64,000 bases of DNA. It comes from Pseudomonas sp. S04 (GTDB lineage Bacteria > Pseudomonadota > Gammaproteobacteria > Pseudomonadales > Pseudomonadaceae). The translations under genes and the position numbers were made by a program. The stretch spans positions 3,168,001-3,232,000 of the forward strand of contig NZ_CP019427.1 of NCBI RefSeq assembly GCF_009834545.1, written 5' to 3'. This document shows positions 17,194 through 24,403 of the stretch, piece after piece; the first letter of the stretch is position 1, and each line of letters opens with the position of its first letter. The notes under the pieces were generated by a model. That model saw only the letters and a list, made by a program, of their open reading frames with translations, ran no database searches and was not told where the DNA came from.

Positions 17194-17664
17194 ATGTCCA
17201 TGAACTCAATCCCCGAACCCTTTGCAGCGGCCACCCACGAGGACCGGCCACCCGCCGGCTTCCTGCCAATGGGCCGCGTCGGTTTCGTCGTACATTGCAC
17301 CGGCCTGTATGTCCACGAAGAACGCTCGGTGCTGGCCGCACGCATCCGCCCCGAGCACCTCAACCCGCTGGGCATTGCCCACGGTGGTTTTCTCGCGACG
17401 CTGGCTGACACGGCTTTCGGCCGGGCGCTGAGACTGGCCTCAGCCAGCGAACTGCCGCCAGCGACCATCAACCTGAGCATGGACTACCTGAGCCCGGCCA
17501 ATCTCGGTGCCTGGGTCGAGGCCCACGTTCAGGTGCATCGGGTCGGACGCTCGCTGTCTCACGCTAGCCTGGACCTGCTCGATGGCGAGCGTCTGGTCGC
17601 CCGGGGCAAGGCGACGTTTATCGCCAACACCCCAAGCCTGCACGGCAAGCGCCGCCAGGACTGA
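17194..17664 (+). CDS. PaaI-family hotdog thioesterase
   Basis: This 156-residue single hotdog domain has the PaaI/HGG motif HGGFLATLADTAFG near residues 66-79 and the core strand NLSMDYLSPA. Family members hydrolyse acyl- or aryl-CoA and often relieve CoA trapping during catabolism. It follows the acyl-CoA dehydrogenase on the same strand. Its TGA (17662-17664) abuts the TGA of the convergent regulator gene, the two stops forming TGATCA. Substrate is not known. Confidence 0.83.
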   Translation: MSMNSIPEPFAAATHEDRPPAGFLPMGRVGFVVHCTGLYVHEERSVLAARIRPEHLNPLGIAHGGFLATLADTAFGRALRLASASELPPATINLSMDYLSPANLGAWVEAHVQVHRVGRSLSHASLDLLDGERLVARGKATFIANTPSLHGKRRQD

Positions 17665-20415
17665 TCAAGGCTGCGGGTTGCCAGGGAGTTTCAGTTCCAG
17701 GTCGCGGACTTTGGCGATGGCCTCGTCACGCCCGGTGACGCCCAGCTTGTAGAAGATGTTCTTCATGTGCCATTTCACCGTTTCCGGTGACAGGTTCAGT
17801 ACCCGGGCGATCTTTTTATTCGGCAGTGCCTGGGCTACCAGGCTGAGCACATCCAGTTCGCGAACGCTGAGTACGTTTGCGGTGCCTGCTGCAGGGGCCT
17901 GCTGCTCGTTGCCGTCGCTGGCGCAGGCAATGTCGAGCAGGCGTTGTGCGTAAAACGTCAGCACCGGATCCAGGACCTTTTCGGCCATCAACGCTTCAAG
18001 CATCGATGGCACTCCTGGCCATGCATCCAGCAAGCTGCGAACCAGTCCAAGTCGATGTCCCTGGCGCAACGCCTCGATAAGCTGCTCGCGGGCCTCGGTT
18101 GGCCGTCCCCTGCCCTGTTGGATCACGGCCATCTGCACGCGCATGGCCACGACCCGACGCCAACGGCGGTTGCTCTGTGAGACATCGATAAGGTCCGGCA
18201 AGCGCTCAGCCGCCGACGAGAAGTCTGCGCGGTGCAGGTGCCGCTCAATCTCGGCCCGACGGGCGATGATCCGCACTTCCAGTGGTGTGCCTGATTGCAG
18301 CTCACTCTGATGCTGCGCCGTTTGCAGGATCCGCTGCAGTGCACTTTCAGCGCCGGGCTCATCCGCCGTCAATTGCAACCAACGCATGCGCACCAGCAAC
18401 GCACAGACCAGCAAGCGGTCCAGGTCATAACGGCTGGCGTATTGTTCCAGGCGATCGAGCCAGCTCAGTGCTTCGGTCTGTCGCCCGGCCAGCCAGTGCG
18501 CCATGGCCAGCGTCTGCATGCACTGCAACACCGTGTCCGGGATCGCCACCTGTTCCAGCAGCTTCATCCGCCGCTCAAGTAACAGGCAGGCAGCATCGAA
18601 ATCGCCTTGTTCATACAATGCGGTGCCGAGCAAACCTGCGGCCATGGTGCTGACCACGAGGTAAGCCACCCCGTGCTTCTCAGCTTCTTCCAGCACTTCA
18701 CGGTAAAGATGCTCGGCCTGGGTCGCGCGGCCTTCGAGGGCCAGGCTCATGCCGCTCATGCATCGCCCCAGCAGGCTGCGGCGCGGCGACCCAAGGCGCT
18801 CGCCACCCTCGAGAATCTCGCGGGCCTTCTCGAACTCGCCCTGGTACATGTACAGCCAGGCCAGGGTGTTACTGCGTCCGGACCAGGCAAAATCGTCGGC
18901 ATTGGCAGGGATTGCCAACAGTTCGGGCAAGATCGCCAGCATCGCGCTCGTGTCGTCCTGATGGATCGCTTGACTGCCCTTGAGCACGGTCAGTGCGTGA
19001 CGCTGCCTGTGGTCGAGTTTTGCGTGATGGTCTTGCAGATGCTCCAGGGTCTGGTCCAGTGCCTGGAAGTTGCGCGAGTACAGTTGCAGGTGAGCCATGA
19101 CGATCTGCAGCCCGAAACGTTCGGCGGTCTGCTCCGGCGGCAAGCCCTTGAGCAATCCGGAGATCTGGCTGAGGTTGCCTTTGGCGAGCAGGTCATAGGC
19201 GCAGGCTTCAACGATATCCGCTGCGGCCTCGGAGTCACCCGCGCGCACCGCGTGACGTACCGCTTCATCAAGGTGTTCATGCTCGGTGAACCAGCCTCGT
19301 GCGACGGCATGCAGGACCTGTTCCTGCTGCGGTCGCGCCGCCAGTCGCGCACGCAATACGCTGCCCAGCAGCGGGTGCAGGCGATACCAGGTTTCGCGGT
19401 CGTGGCTCTTGACCTGGGTGATGAACAGATTGTCGGCATCGAGACGTGCCAGCTGGATCATCATGCCGGCGATGGCGTGCGGCTGGCCGAGCAAGGTTGC
19501 GCACAACGAGGCGCAGAAACGTTCACAGATCGAGACGCAGGTGAGCAGGCGCAAATCTTCAGGCTCAAGGCGCACCAGCACTTCACGTTCGAAATAGTCG
19601 GCAAACCCGACCGCATCGCGAATCTGTACCCGGTCAAAGCGCGTCATCTGTTTGGCTTTGAGATCAACCGCAAACAGCTGTAGACCAGCGACCCAGCCAT
19701 CGGTCAGTTCATGCAGCGTCGCGGCGTCACGGGCGTCGATAGCGCCCAGGTGCTCCTGGAGGAAGCGTTCTGATTCGGCGCGTGTGAAGCGCAGGTCGCG
19801 CAGATCGAATTCACTGACCTGGTCTTTTGCCCGCAAGCGTGCCAGCGGAAACGGCAAGGCGATCCGCGTGCCGAACACCAGGTGCAGGTTGGGGGGGGCG
19901 TAGTCGATCAACCATTGCAACGCCTGGATAATTCGCGGCGCCTGCAAGTGCTGCATGTCATCGAGCATCAGCAGCACTTCACGCGAGTGCTGGGCGATGC
20001 CTTGAACCAGGGTGATGACCCAGTGTTCCACGGCCATTTGCTGATTGTCGCGACCGAGCAGCACACCTGCGTCGCGAACCTGCTCGGGCACCACTTCAGC
20101 CAGGCTGGCTTGCAGGCAATGGCAGAAGCGCCCGATTTCGTCGTCCTCGGCCGCCAGTGACAGCCAGGCGACCTCGAAATTCATCGCCAGCAGTTCCCGG
20201 CGCCAGGCCAGCAAGGTGCTGGTTTTGCCACTGCCGGCCGGCCCCTGGATCACCACGCAGCGCTGTCGCCGAACGTCCTGCAGTCGCGCCATCAACCCCT
20301 CGCGAGGCATCAGCCGACGAGCCCCGCGTGGCGGGACGAGCTTGGTGTCGGCAATCGACTGATCGGCGTCGATCGAGGAACGAAGATCGGTGTCTTGGGT
20401 AGGAGGTAACGACAT
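17665..20415 (-). CDS. MalT-type STAND ATPase/LuxR transcriptional activator (copy 1)
   Basis: This 916-residue regulator has a P-loop GPAGSGKTS near residues 58-66 followed by a STAND/NB-ARC-type ATPase region (LLMLDDMQ is Walker B). A long TPR-like helical array follows, and the C-terminus is a LuxR helix-turn-helix (ELDVLSLVAQALPNKKIARVL, ETVKWHMKNI). Such proteins bind an inducer and ATP, multimerise and activate catabolic promoters. The ATG at 20415 is chosen over 20475 because GGAAG lies upstream, though spacing is not ideal. Two others of this class lie at 24404 and 37392. It converges on the thioesterase gene. The inducer is unknown. Confidence 0.9.
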   Translation of the reverse strand: MSLPPTQDTDLRSSIDADQSIADTKLVPPRGARRLMPREGLMARLQDVRRQRCVVIQGPAGSGKTSTLLAWRRELLAMNFEVAWLSLAAEDDEIGRFCHCLQASLAEVVPEQVRDAGVLLGRDNQQMAVEHWVITLVQGIAQHSREVLLMLDDMQHLQAPRIIQALQWLIDYAPPNLHLVFGTRIALPFPLARLRAKDQVSEFDLRDLRFTRAESERFLQEHLGAIDARDAATLHELTDGWVAGLQLFAVDLKAKQMTRFDRVQIRDAVGFADYFEREVLVRLEPEDLRLLTCVSICERFCASLCATLLGQPHAIAGMMIQLARLDADNLFITQVKSHDRETWYRLHPLLGSVLRARLAARPQQEQVLHAVARGWFTEHEHLDEAVRHAVRAGDSEAAADIVEACAYDLLAKGNLSQISGLLKGLPPEQTAERFGLQIVMAHLQLYSRNFQALDQTLEHLQDHHAKLDHRQRHALTVLKGSQAIHQDDTSAMLAILPELLAIPANADDFAWSGRSNTLAWLYMYQGEFEKAREILEGGERLGSPRRSLLGRCMSGMSLALEGRATQAEHLYREVLEEAEKHGVAYLVVSTMAAGLLGTALYEQGDFDAACLLLERRMKLLEQVAIPDTVLQCMQTLAMAHWLAGRQTEALSWLDRLEQYASRYDLDRLLVCALLVRMRWLQLTADEPGAESALQRILQTAQHQSELQSGTPLEVRIIARRAEIERHLHRADFSSAAERLPDLIDVSQSNRRWRRVVAMRVQMAVIQQGRGRPTEAREQLIEALRQGHRLGLVRSLLDAWPGVPSMLEALMAEKVLDPVLTFYAQRLLDIACASDGNEQQAPAAGTANVLSVRELDVLSLVAQALPNKKIARVLNLSPETVKWHMKNIFYKLGVTGRDEAIAKVRDLELKLPGNPQP

Positions 20416-20539
20416 TGGAGAACGCTTCCGGAATGGCGAGCCAGGCGACAAACGATGCGGGACAGACGGTGTCACGACTGCATGATATTTCGCAGTGCAT
20501 TGTAGGGCTTCAGCGCGTTGGCTGCGATCTTTTGATCTT

Positions 20540-20830
20540 GGGTTTGGGGGCTTATCCGTTGGTGGGGTTGTGGCGGGTAATGGTTCCGCCCTTACGGCGG
20601 GTCACTTGGAAAAGCCCCAAGTAACCAAGGGCTCTTTCCCCAGGCGTACGGCCCCTCGCTTAGGCTCGGGGTACCTTCGCTACGGTATCCATCCGGGGGC
20701 ATCGCCTCCGGTTTGCTGCGCTGCACCTCCTCTCGATGTGTGCGGCTTCGCCGCACGGCGCTACGCGCCTCCCCCCAGATGGATACCTTCGCTCAGCCTG
20801 CCGATGGGCGTGTGGATCAAGATCAAAAGC
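20540..20830. repeat. Dispersed Pseudomonas intergenic repeat with inverted core
   Basis: The stretch with GTAACCAAGGGCTCTTTCCC, then CGGGGGCATCGCCTCCGG and GTGCGGCTTCGCCGCAC resembles an element I recognise as recurring between genes in Pseudomonas genomes and giving spurious short proteins. Within it GGTATCCAT (20684-20692) and ATGGATACC (20779-20787) form an inverted repeat. Edges are approximate. Confidence 0.65.
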
Positions 20831-20920
20831 AAGAGCACGGCGACCTGACAGTCGGCCTGAGTGGTAAAAGCGGGCGAGGCGGCCTGACAGTCGGCCTGGC
20901 TTTTCCTGGTGTACGAGTTT

Positions 20921-21018
20921 CCCCTGTGGGAGCGAGCTTGCTCGCGATGGGGGCGGCACAGCCAACATTTATGGTCCCTGACACACCGCCATCCAGAGCA
21001 AGCCCAGTTCACAGGGGT
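20921..21018. repeat. Degenerate REP pair
   Basis: The left arm CCCCTGTGGGAGCGAGCTTG is intact with its GCTCGCGA palindrome; the right arm AGCAAGCCCAGTTCACAGGGG has decayed. Confidence 0.7.
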
Positions 21019-21115
21019 GCTGGCCGTACGCAAAATTTACGGGCAGCCAGATTCACTGTGTAGCGAACCTGCTAGCAATAAAGTCAGGCGCGCCGCAGTT
21101 ATCCAGGATCGCAGA

Positions 21116-21688
21116 TCAGGCCTCGGGCAAGCCCTGCGGCCACAGCAGCCGAACGGCATCGCCATCTTCGCGATAGGCATGGCAAGTGCCAATGACCCAC
21201 GAGCGCACGGCGACGACCTGTTCGGTGCTTGTGGCCCTGCGGCGGGCTGCATCGGCCCGGTAGGTTGAAAACATCGTCTGCATGGCGGTGGAAGCCATGC
21301 GTTCGAGTAGTTCGGTCATGTGCGTGCAACCGTTCACGCCACCGACGATGGCTTTCATTTTCTGTTTGAAACCCGCGGCGATTTTCAACCCGGTCAGCCG
21401 CGAATACGCCGCTGCGGCTTCGCCACAAAACTGGCTGGCACCGGTGGCCGTTATCGCTGCGATGTGCTGGATCACTAGATCGGCATCAAGGGTCATCACC
21501 AGGCGCATGTCATGGATCACGCCACCGCTGGGAACCCGGTGAAACGGCAGGTCGGTGGGTTCGTTGGTCAAGTCCTGCAAGCGCCCTTCGATGTCGAACA
21601 GGCCATCGCTGCGTTGGTAGCCCTTACAGGTGATTTCACGGGTATGCAGCAAAGTCCGGGTAGGCGAATCAGGGGGCGTGGTGGTCAT
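21116..21688 (-). CDS. DUF2889 domain protein
   Basis: This 190-residue protein shows the DUF2889 pattern: TREITCKGYQRSDGLFDIEGRL at about residues 16-37, then CNGCTH-like GVNGCTHMTELL. The start at 21688 follows AAGGATTTCATCG. No function is established for the family that I know of; it is often found beside acyl-CoA genes, as here where it follows a thiolase gene on the same strand after 72 bases. It has no signal peptide or membrane segment, so a cytoplasmic role in the pathway is likely but undefined. Confidence 0.8.
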   Translation of the reverse strand: MTTTPPDSPTRTLLHTREITCKGYQRSDGLFDIEGRLQDLTNEPTDLPFHRVPSGGVIHDMRLVMTLDADLVIQHIAAITATGASQFCGEAAAAYSRLTGLKIAAGFKQKMKAIVGGVNGCTHMTELLERMASTAMQTMFSTYRADAARRRATSTEQVVAVRSWVIGTCHAYREDGDAVRLLWPQGLPEA

Positions 21689-21760
21689 CGATGAAATCCT
21701 TCTTTGAACTACTCGATACGCTCAAGAGAACGCCGCGCCAGGCGCGGCGCTGCAGATCAC

Positions 21761-22948
21761 TCAGTTTTTGCCATAAAGCGTGACGACGCAGGCCCCACCG
21801 AGCCCGAGGTTGTGCTGCAACGCGTGTTGCAGGCCGTCGACCTGACGCGCACCGGCCGTGCCGCGCAGTTGGTGGGTCAGCTCGTAGCACTGCGCCAATC
21901 CCGTGGCACCCAGCGGATGGCCTTTGCACAACAGGCCGCCGGACGGGTTGGTCACGACCCGGCCGCCGTAGGTGTTGTCGCCATCGAGGACGAATTTTTC
22001 CGCTTCACCGACCGGGCACAGGCCAAGGGCTTCATAGGTCAACAATTCGTTGTGGGCGAAGCAGTCGTGCAGCTCCACCACACGAATGTCCTGCGGGCCG
22101 ACGCCAGCTTTCTCGTACACCGCACCGGCGGCGCGTTCGGCCATGTGCGCGCCGACGAAACCGATCATGGTTTTCGGTTCGAACGACTCCACGGGATCTG
22201 TCACCAGTGACTGGGCGAGGATCGCCACGTCAGTGCGCAGGCCATGTTTTTTGGCAAACGCCGGCGAGCAAATGATCGCCGCTGCTGCGCCGCAAGTCGG
22301 CGGGCACGCCATCATGCGGGTCATCACCCCGTCCCACATCAACTGGTCGTTCATCACCTCTTCAGTGCTGACGATTTTCTTGAACAAGGCCAGCGGGTTG
22401 TTGGCCGCGTGACGGCTGGCCTTGGCGCGGATCGCGGCGAAAGTGCTCATTTGCGTGCCGTACTTGCGCATGTGCTCGCGTCCGGCACCGCCGAAGGTGA
22501 TCAGGTTGCGCGGGATGTCGCCGGCGTCGCCACACAGCTCATCCTGAATCGGCAAGTAATCGCCACGGGGCAATGGTCGGTCATCGAAATTGGAACGGGT
22601 CGGGCCTGGGCGCATCTGTTCAAAACCGACGGCCAGGGCGCATTCGACCTGCCCGCTTTCCACTGCAGCACGCGCCAGAAACAAAGCGCTGGAGCCGGTG
22701 GCGCAGGCGTTGTTGACGTTGAACACCGGAATCCCGGTGCGCCCGACCCGATACAGCACGGCCTGGCCGCAGGTGGTGTCGCCGTAGACGTAACCGGCGA
22801 ATGCCATCTGCACCTTGTCATAGCTCAGGCCGGCGTCGGCCAGCGCCTGGCGCACCGCTTGGGCGCCCATGTCGATGTAGCTTGGGCTCGCGCCTGGCTT
22901 GGTGAAAGGGATCATGCCGACCCCGGCTACTAATGCGTTCTGACTCAT
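21761..22948 (-). CDS. SCP-x-type thiolase / lipid-transfer protein (copy 3)
   Basis: This third member of the thiolase set is 395 residues, with Cys in NNACATGSSAL, His in CFAHNE and CKGHPLGATG, and GGACVVTLYG near the end. The ATG at 22948 follows AAGGACCTAGCC. One small difference is CKGHP where the others have SKGHP. It lies between a DUF2889 gene and a divergent acyl-CoA dehydrogenase-like gene in one minus-strand operon. It probably serves a different round or side chain from copies 1 and 2. Confidence 0.88.
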   Translation of the reverse strand: MSQNALVAGVGMIPFTKPGASPSYIDMGAQAVRQALADAGLSYDKVQMAFAGYVYGDTTCGQAVLYRVGRTGIPVFNVNNACATGSSALFLARAAVESGQVECALAVGFEQMRPGPTRSNFDDRPLPRGDYLPIQDELCGDAGDIPRNLITFGGAGREHMRKYGTQMSTFAAIRAKASRHAANNPLALFKKIVSTEEVMNDQLMWDGVMTRMMACPPTCGAAAAIICSPAFAKKHGLRTDVAILAQSLVTDPVESFEPKTMIGFVGAHMAERAAGAVYEKAGVGPQDIRVVELHDCFAHNELLTYEALGLCPVGEAEKFVLDGDNTYGGRVVTNPSGGLLCKGHPLGATGLAQCYELTHQLRGTAGARQVDGLQHALQHNLGLGGACVVTLYGKN

Positions 22949-22976
22949 GGCTAGGTCCTTACTGGTTTGAGGAGTG

Positions 22977-24083
22977 TCACAGCGCTTGCGCGATGATTTC
23001 GTGCATGGCCTTGCCGGTTACCCCGTGATCAAGCGTGGCGTGGGCAATGGAATGAGTGCGTAAACGGCCTTGGGCGGCGCGCAATCGCGAGAGTTCGTCA
23101 GCGCATTTGCGCAGGGCTTTACTGGCGTACAGATTGGCGATTGCCGCGTGTTCGGCGCTCAACGGGTGGCGCATGCGCCGGTCCAGGTAGTGATCGACCA
23201 GTACGCGCAACGCGACGGCGCGAGCCTTGATGTCGGCGATTTTGTTGCGGGTGTGCGCCAGCTCCCACGAACAATGGCCGCTTACATCGGGTTGCCGCAG
23301 ATGAATCAAGGTCAGGTCCAGCAGGTGTTCGAGGCGACTCGCGGCAGAAATCGCTGCCAACAGGCGCTCCTCGTCGCCTGCCCGGTTCAGATAGTCCAGG
23401 CCCCTGCCCGCTTCACCCAGCAGATTGCTCACCGGCACACGTACATTGTCGAAGCACAATTGAGCGGCACTCGGTTGCAGACTACTTTGCGGGCTGCGGC
23501 TGCGTTGCACGCCAGGGCGGTCGGTTTCGACGATGATCAGGCTGATGCCCGTCTCGCCGTCAGTGTCTTCGGTGCGGCAAGCGAGCAGGACCAGGTTGCC
23601 GGTCATGCCATTGCCGACCGCGCTTTTACTGCCGTTGATCAGGTAACCGTCGCCGTCGCGCACGGCCTGGGTTTGGATTCTTTTGAGCCCGCCGCCAGGT
23701 TCGTCGACCGCCAGGGCCAGGACCACCCCGCCGCTGCAGATGCCCGGTAGCCAGCGACGCTTCTGCTCATCGGTAGCCAACTGGGCGATGCACGGTGCGA
23801 TGATGTCCGAGTGCAACGATAACGCCCGGTCGCAGACCCCGACCCGGGCAAATTCTTCACGCAGCACCGCAGCGTGGCCAAAGTCACCTCCGCCACCGAA
23901 TTGCGCCGGCAGCGTTACACACAACAACCCTTCACGGCCGGCCTTCAACCAAACCCGCCGTTCCACATCTGCGGCATGTTCCCGACCATTGAGCTGAGGC
24001 AGGTGTTCGCGCTCGAGAAAGCGTCGCACGGCGCTGCGAAACATTTCATGGTCTTCACGGTAGAGAGTGCGCTCAACGTCCAT
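22977..24083 (-). CDS. Divergent acyl-CoA dehydrogenase-like protein
   Basis: The start at 24083 (MDVERTLYRED) follows AAAGGTTCCGG; the longer frame to 24254 has no ribosome site. The 368-residue protein has the overall ACAD fold (LYREDHEMFRSAVRRFLE at the start, LINGSKSAVGNG in the middle). A Glu pair in GDEERLLAA falls near the helix-G base. The FAD-binding TEPGAGSD motif is changed to DEPGGGLK, and the C-terminal YGGSNE motif is missing, replaced by TLDHGVTGKAMHE. It may be weakly active, specialised, or a partner subunit. It heads the operon and faces the regulator at 24404. Confidence 0.82.
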   Translation of the reverse strand: MDVERTLYREDHEMFRSAVRRFLEREHLPQLNGREHAADVERRVWLKAGREGLLCVTLPAQFGGGGDFGHAAVLREEFARVGVCDRALSLHSDIIAPCIAQLATDEQKRRWLPGICSGGVVLALAVDEPGGGLKRIQTQAVRDGDGYLINGSKSAVGNGMTGNLVLLACRTEDTDGETGISLIIVETDRPGVQRSRSPQSSLQPSAAQLCFDNVRVPVSNLLGEAGRGLDYLNRAGDEERLLAAISAASRLEHLLDLTLIHLRQPDVSGHCSWELAHTRNKIADIKARAVALRVLVDHYLDRRMRHPLSAEHAAIANLYASKALRKCADELSRLRAAQGRLRTHSIAHATLDHGVTGKAMHEIIAQAL

Positions 24084-24403
24084 CCGGAACCTTTGGCCAT
24101 CGCCCGATTGCATAGGGAAACGGGATAGCCCGCTCCAATTTGTCGAGGCAATCGTTGCATGGGACCGGGTGGATCGAGAGCCACCCTCACAGGGGGGGCG
24201 GGTTTGCAAGACACGGTGCGCGCACCATAATCGGCCGAGCTCATTGCATGACACTGCGGCTCAACGGTGCGCCTTGAGGGTTGCGTTAGACCATAGTCTC
24301 GGGCAAAGGCCAAACGTGGCACTATGGCCGGATTTACAAGAATAAAAAGGTCACGTTGCCATGCGCTAGCGTAAGGCGAGTGGTCCGTAGGGAGGTACTT
24401 TCA
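24084..24403. other. Divergent promoter region, no gene
   Basis: These 320 bases lie between the divergent ACAD gene and a MalT-type regulator gene. They include a G-rich tract near 24191. No small gene or clear operator was recognised; promoters for both directions are expected. Confidence 0.5.

Larger units (their letters stand above)
20416..21115. other. Repeat-filled intergenic region
   Basis: No supported gene lies in this 700-base region. It contains a dispersed intergenic repeat, a short direct repeat CCTGACAGTCGGCCTG at about 20843 and 20883, and a REP pair near 20921-21018. Open frames here read through repeats and have no family features. The promoter of the regulator ending at 17665 should lie just above 20415. 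Confidence 0.7.

Noticed and set aside
20600..20850. Small plus-strand protein rich in Arg/Pro/Cys (20495-20848)
   Set aside because: This is the usual false translation of a dispersed Pseudomonas intergenic repeat.
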